Positions 48,336-56,285 of a stretch of 64,000 bases of DNA are shown one piece after another. The notes under the pieces were generated by a model. The model was not told the DNA's origin and ran no database searches. It was given only the letters and a program-made list of their open reading frames with translations. Where the stretch lies: positions 411,739-475,738 of the forward strand of contig CAXXQP010000001.1 of NCBI GenBank assembly GCA_963663905.2, read 5' to 3'. Source of the stretch: Saccharicrinis sp963663905. GTDB lineage: Bacteria; Bacteroidota; Bacteroidia; Bacteroidales; Marinilabiliaceae. The translations under genes were made by a program, and so were the position numbers. Numbering within the stretch: the stretch's first letter is position 1; each line of letters opens with the position of its first letter.

Positions 48336-48482
48336 AGGTTTAATTGAATAGGCAAAGAACAAGAGCATTTATGTGAAGAAGAAAGGTCTATACACCACAA
48401 TAAAGAAATATCTAATTCGTTAATTAATGAAATAAAACTATATTGCATCATTAATTTAACTCAATACAAAATACACTAAAGG

Positions 48483-48755
48483 ATGAATAAATCAGAATTA
48501 GTAAGTGCAATAGCTTCTGCAAGTGGATTATCAAAAGTAGATTCGGAAAAAGCGTTAAATGCAACTACTGACGCCATCAAAAATGCTTTGGCTAAAGGTG
48601 AAAGTATTCAATTAATAGGATTTGGTACTTTTTCTATCAGCGAACGTGCTGCACGTACAGGAAGAAATCCTCAAACCGGCAAAGAAATCCAGATAGCAGC
48701 AAAGAAAGTTGCTAAGTTTAAACCTGGAAAGGCTTTAGATGAATCAATTAATTAA
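48483..48755 (+). CDS. HU-family DNA-binding protein
   Basis: The 90-residue protein is a full-length HU/IHF-type nucleoid protein. It starts MNKSELVSAIASASGLSK and carries the beta-arm signature IGFGTFSISERAARTGRNPQTG, then KKVAKFKPGKAL. It bends DNA as a dimer. Located among mobile-element genes, it may be an accessory factor for recombination or conjugative transfer rather than the housekeeping HU. The terminator at 48779-48812 closes the unit. Confidence 0.93.
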   Translation: MNKSELVSAIASASGLSKVDSEKALNATTDAIKNALAKGESIQLIGFGTFSISERAARTGRNPQTGKEIQIAAKKVAKFKPGKALDESIN

Positions 48756-48778
48756 AAAAGATTTATAAAAAGATTATG

Positions 48779-48812
48779 AACTCCTGGTTATGAACAACTG
48801 GGAGTTTTTTTT
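48779..48812 (+). terminator. Terminator after the HU gene
   Basis: AACTCCTGGTT and AACTGGGAGTT form a near-perfect stem followed by eight T, 24 bases after the HU stop. Confidence 0.85.
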
Positions 48813-48916
48813 CTCAAATGTTTTAATAACTTTTTATCACAATTATATATTTTTAAAAGATACAAAAAGTCACTAACCAAACACTAATTAGATAATACAC
48901 CATAAAACTAACATAA

Positions 48917-49333
48917 ATGAGAGTACTAGTTCTATATGGAGAACCCAACATTGGAAAAACAACATCATTACTACTACTTTATAAAAAACTATTAGCCTCT
49001 GGATATGTCCAGGTAAAAGGTTACTATAAAAATATTTGTAATGGTGATATAATTGATGTACTTGAAAAAGAAGAAGTTTTAATCGGCATTATAACTCTAG
49101 GCGAATATGTAAAAGGGTTAAATTCACTAAAATACTACCTGAAAAAATTAAAAGACGCAGGATGCGTAAAAGTTATCTGTGCGACTTCAAAAACTACTAA
49201 CAAAATACAACCTTTAGATTATGTTAAATATTATTCGCATCATATAATAATTCCCAAAACAGTTGAAATTAAGAAGATAAAACAACTTGCAGTTAATATG
49301 AACGATGCACATTTAATTTTTAATATGATATAA
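48917..49333 (+). CDS. Small P-loop NTPase of unknown role
   Basis: The 138-residue protein begins MRVLVLYGEPNIGKTTS with a Walker A motif (GEPNIGKT, residues 8-15). A hydrophobic strand EEVLIGIITLGEYV could hold the Walker B function, and VKVICATSKT is a further conserved-looking segment. It lacks the extra domains of ParA, AAA or kinase families and resembles stand-alone small P-loop proteins seen in Bacteroidota accessory DNA. No function is known. It has its own short upstream region after the HU terminator; a 40-bp repeat copy lies about 100 bases downstream. Confidence 0.6.
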   Translation: MRVLVLYGEPNIGKTTSLLLLYKKLLASGYVQVKGYYKNICNGDIIDVLEKEEVLIGIITLGEYVKGLNSLKYYLKKLKDAGCVKVICATSKTTNKIQPLDYVKYYSHHIIIPKTVEIKKIKQLAVNMNDAHLIFNMI

Positions 49334-49436
49334 ATAATATTCAAGTACGATTTAATAAGTACAAAGCTATTAAGAAAATAGTCAGAAGATGTCTTTATGA
49401 CTTGCAGTGAAAATAAAAAATTAAAGATATATTAGG

Positions 49437-49475
49437 TAACGAAATGCAAATGCGTATACTTGCTTACATTATAAA
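49437..49475 (+). repeat. 40-bp repeat, copy 2
   Basis: TAACGAAATGCAAATGCGTA continuing TACTTGCTTACATTATAAA is related to 47601-47640. It lies about 50-90 bases upstream of the gene at 49528, a position compatible with a promoter or operator. Confidence 0.5.
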
Positions 49476-49527
49476 TCATTTTTCAGGTATACTGTATAGC
49501 ATCCATAAAACAAAGGATTAAGGAAAT

Positions 49528-49842
49528 ATGGAAAATGCTACTACTAAAAGAAAGGTAAGGCTAGAACCTGAAGACATAGCTCATTATGCCTATTACAAGC
49601 AATTCGATAATATAATTGTGACAATGGATGATTACTTGGATTTCATAAATCATGTACCTAAACGACTAAAAGCAGGAATGATTCGTGAGGGATTTGAAAT
49701 TACTAAAATGATGAATAATAGTTTTAAAACCTTTGTTCTGGAACGTGAAGGCTATAATAAAAACCTTTTTGTAAAGGAATTTTATAATCTACCTCTCAGA
49801 GAACAGAAGTCGTTTGTATGTTGGGGACGTAAAAACAGGTAA
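49528..49842 (+). CDS. Hypothetical protein
   Basis: A basic 104-residue protein, MENATTKRKVRLEPEDIAHYAYYKQFDN at the start, without signal peptide or membrane segment. The predicted helices around VPKRLKAGMIREGFEITKMM could bind nucleic acid, but no family was recognised. Its position among small mobile-element genes suggests an accessory role. The ATG is preceded by an A/G-rich stretch (GGATTAAGGAAAT). Confidence 0.5.
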   Translation: MENATTKRKVRLEPEDIAHYAYYKQFDNIIVTMDDYLDFINHVPKRLKAGMIREGFEITKMMNNSFKTFVLEREGYNKNLFVKEFYNLPLREQKSFVCWGRKNR

Positions 49843-50031
49843 AAAGAAGACTATACAAAGCGACTTATTAAAAAATAATACAAACGGATTTAGATATGTA
49901 GCTTACCATAAATAAGTGTTCTCTCAATAAATTGAATTATTTTTCTACCTTTATTAAATTCAGCAGTCTTATTTGCATTCAAATCACAAATAAAACAGCA
50001 TAATTATAATTCAGAATTAAGCATAACAGAT

Positions 50032-50277
50032 ATGACTGAATATAGTTGGATTAGAAATAGGCGAGTAATAATTGACGGTATAGAACATATAGTTAGCCAT
50101 AGACGAGATAATGACAAATCTTTTTTTGAAACCTTCATTATAAAAGTTCATCCAACTCATCCTGAAATAATGTGTTCATATAAATCGCATACTACAGAAA
50201 TAATGTACAATCAATTAGATTATATGATTCGATCAATAACAAAAAATGATTATACGCTTGGAGAATATATTGATTAG
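50032..50277 (+). CDS. Hypothetical protein
   Basis: An 81-residue soluble protein (WIRNRRVIIDGIEHIVSHRRDN near the start) with a beta-strand-rich first half and a helix near YNQLDYMIRSITKND. No motif recognised. It stands about 190 bases from the previous gene and 73 from the next, in the same direction. Confidence 0.45.
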   Translation: MTEYSWIRNRRVIIDGIEHIVSHRRDNDKSFFETFIIKVHPTHPEIMCSYKSHTTEIMYNQLDYMIRSITKNDYTLGEYID

Positions 50278-50350
50278 TATGTACTTTTTTCTTAGATAGA
50301 ATTTATTATTAATAAAATCAATAACACAACAACCTTATAGAGAAAGATAT

Positions 50351-50641
50351 ATGAGTATTAACACCGTATTAGTAGAAATAGAAGATCGAGATGAAATCCA
50401 ACAGATAGATGCAGAAATTAAAACTATTGCCAAAAATGGACTAATGAATTTGTCTGCTCTTTATCATGGTTATGAAGAAATAATAATTAAATACAGGGAT
50501 AAAATGTACCTTCCTACTTTAATTGAAGGAACTACCCTTGTAGAGGAACTTGAATTAAATAATTTTAATTTAATTAAAACCTACCTACTTAGTTCTAGTG
50601 AAATTAAAGAATTGGAGAATTCTCCAAGCGAAGAGATTTAG
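50351..50641 (+). CDS. Hypothetical protein
   Basis: An acidic 96-residue protein (VLVEIEDRDEIQQIDAEIKT; tail SSSEIKELENSPSEEI) with no recognised domain. A phage-like DNA mimic or small regulatory protein is conceivable on charge alone, but unsupported. It is in line with the neighbouring small plus-strand genes. Confidence 0.45.
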   Translation: MSINTVLVEIEDRDEIQQIDAEIKTIAKNGLMNLSALYHGYEEIIIKYRDKMYLPTLIEGTTLVEELELNNFNLIKTYLLSSSEIKELENSPSEEI

Positions 50642-50850
50642 GTAATTAATACATAGTAAAAATTTAAGATATAAATCTTAAACACTTAACAATAATATAA
50701 ACGAGGGCTTTAAGAAAAGTAATACATTACCATTTAATATGAAAATTCTAAACTAATGGCCCATCCTGATATTCGGCATAATACTTGTTATTTATTACAG
50801 TATTGAGGATAAAAGAACCTTTATAAGTTTTTTAAAATATTCTATTATTA

Positions 50851-51114
50851 ATGGATAAACTTGGTGATGATATTATTTATAAGGCAACAGCAGGTGATTG
50901 CGAAGCAATAGCCATGATTTATAAATTTTTAAAAGAGTATACTGCTGGTTTATCTAACTTCAAAAGAGAACAACTAGAAATAGAGAAAAATAATATCATT
51001 TCAAAAGGAATGCAATATCGAATGAAAAACGAGCAATTAGAAGTTTGGAGATTACTTATAGAAAAATTGGTAAACCAAATCAAAAGTGAAAATGAAATAA
51101 TGAATATTCATTGA
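50851..51114 (+). CDS. HTH_16-like conjugative-element protein
   Basis: The 87-residue protein begins DIIYKATAGDCEAIAMIYKFLKEYT, matching the pattern of the helix-turn-helix domain of conjugative-transposon-like proteins (IxxAxxGDxEAIxxI). The rest is helical (LEVWRLLIEKLVNQIKSE). This family occurs in Bacteroidota conjugative elements and may regulate or act as a sigma-like factor; a precise role is not known. It follows a 209-base gap without another visible gene. Confidence 0.6.
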   Translation: MDKLGDDIIYKATAGDCEAIAMIYKFLKEYTAGLSNFKREQLEIEKNNIISKGMQYRMKNEQLEVWRLLIEKLVNQIKSENEIMNIH

Positions 51115-51212
51115 TTACCAATAGAAGGTCCCGTCCCCAAAACGGTGTAAGTAGAAAATTATTATTCTGCAACTATGTCATTTTAGGAAGTTAGATCAAG
51201 TTCCTATTGGTG

Positions 51213-51425
51213 CTATTCTTCAACTAACTCCAACTCTTTATCAGAAGCAGGAACAAAATGTCCTTTCTTTTGACTATCTAATTTTACTTTGAAATCGCCT
51301 TTGTATACTAGGATATTTCCTTTTTTATCAAGTATATCTTTCTTTATAACACCTATTACAGTACCTATTTCTTTAGCAATGGAATGTTTAAAACATACTC
51401 TATCATTTATCTTAATATTACTCAT
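51213..51425 (-). CDS. Small beta-barrel-like hypothetical protein
   Basis: The 70-residue product (KINDRVCFKHSIAKEIGTVIGVIKKD ... YKGDFKVKLDS ... ELELVEE) has the strand spacing of a small SH3/Tudor-like barrel, as in many DUF2171/KOW-type proteins. It might bind nucleic acid or a protein. It is on the minus strand, opposite to the preceding small genes and in line with mobC. Confidence 0.45.
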   Translation of the reverse strand: MSNIKINDRVCFKHSIAKEIGTVIGVIKKDILDKKGNILVYKGDFKVKLDSQKKGHFVPASDKELELVEE

Positions 51426-51807
51426 ATTTAAATTTATATCTATAAAATATTCAATTCTTCACCTTCTGCAAATTCGTCATTTAACAACATATTGTTGTCA
51501 ATTCTTATTTAGATAATATATGTTATCTCTTTTAACTATATATTTGAGCGAGATTAATTAATAATGTTCACCTAATTTGTAATATAAGAGGATGTAAAAA
51601 TAAGCGTCCTCTTATTTACTATCAACAACACAAATATTTTCAATAATAATAATTGTGAAAAAAGGAAGGACTAATAACTCCTCTGTTAAAGCAAAAAAAA
51701 CATTTCCAAACGTTCTGAAAATGCTTCTTTTATTTTTAACCAAACCTTAACCCTTATACGGATTAATAATCAAATATAATAAAATATCAAATAACTTGTA
51801 TCTAATT
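51426..51807. other. Gap before mobC
   Basis: An AT-rich 382-base gap. Apart from the hairpin at 51693-51723 and a TAACCAAACCTTAACCCT tail at 51737-51754, nothing was recognised. Confidence 0.5.
51693..51723 (-). terminator. Terminator of the mob operon
   Basis: CATTTTC and GGAAATG arms (one mismatch) flank a 9-base loop and are followed on the minus strand by eight T. It lies about 85 bases after the mobC stop. Confidence 0.65.
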
Positions 51808-52149
51808 TTACTTTGTCATATCCTTGACAATCTCTTTTAATAGTTCTTTAATTTCCTCAAGGTAGGTGCTTTCTTTTTCATTTAATGGAACATCATAAGA
51901 GTTACTATTTAAGCGTCTAGCTATTTGATTTATATTATTACCCAGTTTTCCCAAATGAAATAAAAATTCAGGAGAAATCGTATCAATTGGTTTTATAGTT
52001 CCAGTTAATGCTATCTCCCTTAAATAAGGAGCCAATTCTTTTCCTGCATCTTTGGCTTTCTTGCATACATCTTCATATTCATTGTTATTAAACTTGACAG
52101 TAATCTGTTTGGATTTAACTTCATCTACACTTTTACAAGGTCTGGCCAT
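51808..52149 (-). CDS. MobC-type relaxosome accessory protein
   Basis: The ATG at 52149 gives 113 residues starting MARPCKSVDEVKSKQITVKFNN, typical of Bacteroidota MobC proteins with a ribbon-helix-helix-like N-terminus. The C-terminal part (FLFHLGKLGNNINQIARRLNSN) is the diagnostic MobC motif. The start overlaps the relaxase stop by 17 bases, the usual order for mob pairs. MobC assists the relaxase in opening DNA at oriT. The upstream in-frame codons to 52197 lie inside the relaxase gene and are unlikely to be used. Confidence 0.85.
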   Translation of the reverse strand: MARPCKSVDEVKSKQITVKFNNNEYEDVCKKAKDAGKELAPYLREIALTGTIKPIDTISPEFLFHLGKLGNNINQIARRLNSNSYDVPLNEKESTYLEEIKELLKEIVKDMTK

Positions 52150-53827
52150 AATCATTATTTTTATTTCGTTTTCTTTCTTCTTCATCTTCATCCTCACGAT
52201 TCTTGGTCGTAGGATTTCCTAGATTGCCAATACCTTTTTTAGTATTAGCAATATTAGAGTCTGCCAATTTTGAATTAATATAATTCAGATCGCAAATGAT
52301 ACCTGAAGATATTTCAGTGATACTTGATTTATAGATCAATTTCTTCCCTTCAATGGCAACATTCACTCCTTCAATATTCATTGAATGTATGAATTCTTTA
52401 ATATTATGATTTTCCATGAGAGATTGATTCACAATAGCTCTTATTCTATTTTTTTCAAGCTTCTCTTCAATTGCCTTATCCTTATTAAAATATAAAGAGT
52501 TTCCAGATATAAACATCCCTCCTAATTGATAAACAAATTTCTCATCATCAATTGCAAGATCTATCTTCTCTCGCTTAAGTTGATAAGTGAGCTCATCTTT
52601 AGTTTTGCAATTTTGTAGAAGTTCATCCAACAAATTATCAACCTTATTGGCCTCTAAAAGATAAGTCATTCCATATTGGGATACCCGGCCTCCTAGCTTG
52701 ACTTCATGAATTTTTTGTTGCCCATATTCAAAAATCCATCCTTCACTCCTCTCCTCTCCTATGATAATATTATTCCTAAGCGCATTAATAAAATCATTTT
52801 TATCATCTCCTCTATTTTTAAGAAAGTCAAATACAACCTTTTTGATTAGCTTGATATGAGATTTCAATGTATTTTGTTCCATTTGTTTAATAAGAATAGA
52901 ATAACTCATTCCTTTAAGTTCAGATCCCTTAATTTCTACGCCTCCCTTTTTTAAAGACCAACCATTCTTTGCAGAATTCATTCTTGGATCAAAGCCCTCT
53001 TTTCTTAGTTCATTAAAAAAGTCATCTATAGTCGTGCCTTGAGTTCTCAAACAATGGTGGATAGCTTTATTAAAATACTCTAAGGCATTTTTTCTAAGAG
53101 TAGAGGACAATCCATTATAGGAATAAATTTTACTTAATTCACTTCCTTTATAAATAACATCATTATAGCGAAAGGATATTCCCTTTCTATTACTAGCTAT
53201 TGTAAATTCTATTCCTTGTGTTTTTAATAAGCTTTCTAATTGATCAAATGAATAAGGTGATTTCTTAAGGGCAAATCTTATCTGCTCTCTTACATATTTT
53301 TTTATGTCCTTTTCATTCACTTGCTTTTCATAATAGAAATTCTTATTTCTATCATACTCATTGAATTTACTCTCATAAGCCTTTGAGGTAACTGTCAAAT
53401 CATACTTCTTTTCTAATTTATTTAATATCTCTCTGGATTTTAAACGCTCATTTGAATCTTTTACAACTACACCTTCAAATGATACACGATTACAAGCTAT
53501 ATGTAAATGTAAAGTATCGGTATCGGTATGGGCTGCAGATACAAACTGGTTATTATTATACCCCATACCTTTCAGATATTCTTTCACAATAGAACACATT
53601 AACTCATTGGTCATTATTTTTTCATCATCTTTTGAGAAACTAACAATAAAATGTTTTACTGGCTTTTCTACTCTAGTATTTAATTGAGCAACTAACTCCA
53701 TTTGCTTTGCAAAAGATTCAGCAGAATCGCCTATCATATTTGTTAGTATGATCTCTCCTTTTTCTTCTCTTAGATCATATGAGATAATGACTTCAAAATT
53801 ATTTCCTGTTGTTATTCGTCCTACCAT
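52133..53827 (-). CDS. Relaxase/mobilization nuclease
   Basis: Starting at the ATG at 53827 the protein is 564 residues (MVGRITTGNNFEVIISYDL). The N-terminal relaxase domain (about 1-200) has ESFAKQMELVAQLNTRVEKPVKHFIVSFS and the metal-binding signature HTDTDTLHLHIACNRVS (HxDxxHxHxxxN). The rest is helical, with repeated segments of roughly 75 residues that include GxEF/GxxI-type turns. It would nick oriT and pilot the strand in trans-mobilized transfer; no coupling protein or mating-pair gene is seen in the window. It forms an operon with mobC. The upstream 14 codons to 53869 are atypical and were excluded. Confidence 0.88.
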   Translation of the reverse strand: MVGRITTGNNFEVIISYDLREEKGEIILTNMIGDSAESFAKQMELVAQLNTRVEKPVKHFIVSFSKDDEKIMTNELMCSIVKEYLKGMGYNNNQFVSAAHTDTDTLHLHIACNRVSFEGVVVKDSNERLKSREILNKLEKKYDLTVTSKAYESKFNEYDRNKNFYYEKQVNEKDIKKYVREQIRFALKKSPYSFDQLESLLKTQGIEFTIASNRKGISFRYNDVIYKGSELSKIYSYNGLSSTLRKNALEYFNKAIHHCLRTQGTTIDDFFNELRKEGFDPRMNSAKNGWSLKKGGVEIKGSELKGMSYSILIKQMEQNTLKSHIKLIKKVVFDFLKNRGDDKNDFINALRNNIIIGEERSEGWIFEYGQQKIHEVKLGGRVSQYGMTYLLEANKVDNLLDELLQNCKTKDELTYQLKREKIDLAIDDEKFVYQLGGMFISGNSLYFNKDKAIEEKLEKNRIRAIVNQSLMENHNIKEFIHSMNIEGVNVAIEGKKLIYKSSITEISSGIICDLNYINSKLADSNIANTKKGIGNLGNPTTKNREDEDEEERKRNKNNDYGQTL

Positions 53828-53935
53828 ATGTGATTGGAATATGAAAAAATGTAAAGCGCAGCTGAACATTTTTAGTCTTTTTTGGGCAAAAAAAGCAAGA
53901 GAGTTAATGAATCCGGATACATACGGTTGAATGGT

Positions 53936-53976
53936 ACGAATCAGAAAACGAATTGAGTTTACGAAATTTAGTTTTC
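53936..53976. other. Candidate oriT
   Basis: About 110 bases upstream of the relaxase start are three ACGAA direct repeats (53936, 53948, 53961) spaced 12-13 bases apart, and a GAAAAC/GTTTTC inverted repeat around them. Origins of transfer typically lie here beside the relaxase gene. No nick site can be assigned by eye. Confidence 0.35.
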
Positions 53977-54228
53977 GGATGTCGTTAACACATCTTGCTT
54001 ATTTACATCACTTAAAGATAATTTCTTTTCAGAAATTATCCTATTATTGAGGGGATTAAATCATAGTAATTTGATAATGTGCACTTTATGTAATATCATT
54101 AAAAATAAATTAAATATATACTCTATAATACCTACTTTGTCTTTTTTTATCACTTTTAAAACTTTTATTTCACTTATAGTATGTTTATGTCACTTTTGTT
54201 AATATCTAGAGACATAAACTAACCCATA

Positions 54229-54258
54229 AAGGACATAAGGTGACATAAGGTGATATAA
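54229..54258 (+). repeat. Iterons of unit 1
   Basis: Three consecutive 10-base elements AAGGACATAA, GGTGACATAA and GGTGATATAA. Oppositely oriented TTATCAC and TATGTCAC half-sites lie 40-80 bases upstream. Confidence 0.65.
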
Positions 54259-54647
54259 ACTAACACATAATGGAAATATATATACATTAATCGTACATTA
54301 GTTGTACATATAATATATCTTTGATTGCATAAACGAAAACCAATACAAAATGAAATTTTCAGGTTATATGGTATCAGACTAGAATTTGATGAATATTATA
54401 AATGTCTAAAGACAGAGGTTTTCTTTTTGGCTTTTTGGCTTCATAAAGTTTCATCCAACTTCAGAAACTAATAAAAGGATATAGAAGTTAAACAAATATC
54501 AATTATTGAATTATTGATAACAAATACATATACACTTCATAATACCTATCTTGTCATTCTATGCTGTGCCACTTATAAAGCTTTTATTTCATTTATAGTG
54601 GTTCTTTGTCTCTTTTATTAGTATCTCTAGACATAAACCAATCCATA

Positions 54648-54677
54648 AAGGACATAGAGTGACATAAAATGACTTCA
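54648..54677 (+). repeat. Iterons of unit 2
   Basis: AAGGACATAG, AGTGACATAA and AATGACTTCA, the same arrangement as unit 1 with more drift in the third element. Confidence 0.6.
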
Positions 54678-55034
54678 ACTATTACATAACTGACATCATC
54701 ACACATTAGTTGTACATAACATATATCTTTGACTCCATAAACGAAACCAATATGAAACGAATTTCGTGGGCTCATTGGCATCAGGCCAAAGTTTGATGAA
54801 TATTATCAATGTCAAAAGACTGTGGTTTTCTTTTTTACTTCATATATATTTCATCCAACATCAAAGACTAATAAAAGGATATAGAAATTGAATAAATATC
54901 AATTATTAATAACAAATATCTAGATACTCCATAATACCTATTTTGTCATTTAATGTCACTTATGGGGATTTTATTTCACTTATAGTAGTTTTTTGCCAAT
55001 TTTATTAATACATTTATACTTCAACTAACCTATA

Positions 55035-55064
55035 AAGGACATAAAGTGACATTAGATGACATGC
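55035..55064 (+). repeat. Iterons of unit 3
   Basis: AAGGACATAA, AGTGACATTA and GATGACATGC, about 75 bases upstream of the gene at 55139, a position suited to autoregulation or a centromere-like site. Confidence 0.6.
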
Positions 55065-55138
55065 TACGATATATAATTGACTTAACTGAACATTAATCGT
55101 ACATATAATATATCTTTGACTGCATAAAATAAAAGGAT

Positions 55139-55486
55139 ATGGAAGTTGAAAAAGAATTAATTATTGAATTACTAAATAAATCAAATCAAAAAGGATTATA
55201 TACTTTAATAATTTCATGCTATGAAGATCTTATTAAAAAGAAATTAGAAAGTGGTGTTGGTATTCTTCTGATCAAAAAGATTATAGAGAAAGATTTAAAC
55301 ATCAAAGAAGATACTATAAATTATAACTCATTTCTTAAAGCCATTCAAAGAAAATTTAAAGCTAAAAAAGAATCTAAAAATACTTTAAAGGATAAAAGAT
55401 CTAACCAACAGGATATTGAAGATATCGATAGTATAAATCTTAATATTTACGAAGATAATAACTCTAAAAAGAATCCATTTGATTAA
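55139..55486 (+). CDS. Small helical protein before ParA, possible DNA-binding partner
   Basis: The 115-residue protein is helical at the N-terminus (ELIIELLNKSNQKGLYTLIISCYEDLIKKKLESGVGILLIKKIIEKDLNIKEDTINYNSFLKAIQRKF), with a G-V-G-I-x-L-I turn followed by an LKAIQRK helix that could be a winged or simple HTH. A charged, disordered tail ends KKNPFD. It is the first gene of the parA operon, and two decayed copies of its start stand in the repeat array upstream. In ParA systems without ParB, a small DNA-binding protein often fills this place; that role is an inference. Confidence 0.6.
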   Translation: MEVEKELIIELLNKSNQKGLYTLIISCYEDLIKKKLESGVGILLIKKIIEKDLNIKEDTINYNSFLKAIQRKFKAKKESKNTLKDKRSNQQDIEDIDSINLNIYEDNNSKKNPFD

Positions 55487-55517
55487 ATATACATTATTAC
55501 GAACCTAAATTTTAAAC

Positions 55518-56231
55518 ATGATGAAAAAGATTACATTCATCCTTCAATCAAAAGGTGGTGTAGGAAAATCAACCTTAACCTATGTATTAGCGAATAAATA
55601 TCTACAAAAAGAAGATACAGTTTTCGTAGATATGGATAATGAATCCAACACAAGTTCTCAACAGCTTTCTTTTGTTAAAAAGAAAATATCACAAAACTTA
55701 ATTGATCAGAATACAAAAAATATTGATCGTTCTGGATTTGATCAGTTCTTTGAAAATTTCTTAAGTTCAGAAAAAACATCATCAGCTGTATGTGACCTTG
55801 GTGCAACAACATCTGAACAGTTTCTTGTGTTTATTAAAAATGATGGTGGAGCAAAAATGCTAGATGCATTACATGACATGGGTATAGAGGTGCAAATATG
55901 CTGTGTTATTTCCGGATTAAATGCATTTGCTGCATCTTCAACTTATTGTAAAGATCTATTTAAAGCTTTAGCCGCAGTAAAAAAAATTAAGAAGATTATT
56001 ATCAAAAATAATTTCTTTCCTTTTAATGCAGAACAAGATACTGCTCTCATAAAGCTTGCAAATGCGTCATCCTCTGATCTAATAGACTTTAATATTGTTC
56101 CTAATAACGTTCCTGGAACCTTAAAAGAAATTCATGCTTTAATGGAACAAGGTAAACCAATCTCTGAGGCTAAAACATTTACTAAAATAAGAATCAAAGA
56201 TTCTATTGAATCATTAACAATTGATATTTAA
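55518..56231 (+). CDS. parA: ParA-family partition ATPase
   Basis: The 237-residue protein has the deviant Walker A motif KGGVGKST (residues about 12-19, after ITFILQS), a Walker A' region VFVDMDNESNTSS and a Walker B-like SAVCDLGATTSE. The SALSFS-like C-terminal parts are less typical. Size and lack of an N-terminal HTH fit type Ib or mobile-element ParA/MinD-like ATPases. It may partition the element or position transfer machinery at the membrane. ATGs at 55518 and 55521 are both possible. It sits 31 bases after the 115-residue gene. Confidence 0.88.
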   Translation: MMKKITFILQSKGGVGKSTLTYVLANKYLQKEDTVFVDMDNESNTSSQQLSFVKKKISQNLIDQNTKNIDRSGFDQFFENFLSSEKTSSAVCDLGATTSEQFLVFIKNDGGAKMLDALHDMGIEVQICCVISGLNAFAASSTYCKDLFKALAAVKKIKKIIIKNNFFPFNAEQDTALIKLANASSSDLIDFNIVPNNVPGTLKEIHALMEQGKPISEAKTFTKIRIKDSIESLTIDI

Positions 56232-56242
56232 CTTGAATTTAT

Positions 56243-56266
56243 GTTAGGGGAACATTCTCCCCTAAC
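56243..56266 (+). promoter_or_regulatory. Intercistronic hairpin after parA
   Basis: GTTAGGGGA and TCCCCTAAC form a perfect 9-bp stem with a 6-base loop, followed by CAAACC and no T run. It lies 12 bases after the parA stop and 20 before the next gene, so it is probably a partial terminator or mRNA-stability element. Confidence 0.6.
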
Positions 56267-56285
56267 CAAACCAACTTCTTAAATT

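Larger units (their letters stand above)
54113..55138 (+). repeat. Three-unit tandem array upstream of the ParA operon
   Basis: Three imperfect units start near 54113, 54528 and 54918. Each runs through a (C/T)ATAATACCTA start, TTTATTTCA(C/T)TTATAG, an iteron cluster, CATTA(A/G)T(C/T)GTACAT(A) and ATATATCTTTGA-T-CATAAA. Units 1 and 2 continue to ATAAAAGGATATAGAA, which corresponds to the start of the 55139 gene with ATG changed to ATA (54481 and 54881). In unit 3 the start is the real ATG. The third unit is shorter because it lacks the roughly 150-base segment containing TTTGATGAATATTAT. This looks like a duplicated promoter-operator plus gene start. Confidence 0.8.

Noticed and set aside
48086..48451. 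121-codon minus-strand ORF over the HipA remnant
   Set aside because: It is antisense to a recognisable HipA C-terminus and has no motif of its own.
54593..54781. 62-codon minus-strand ORF in the repeat array
   Set aside because: It crosses repeat features and is not preserved in the other units.
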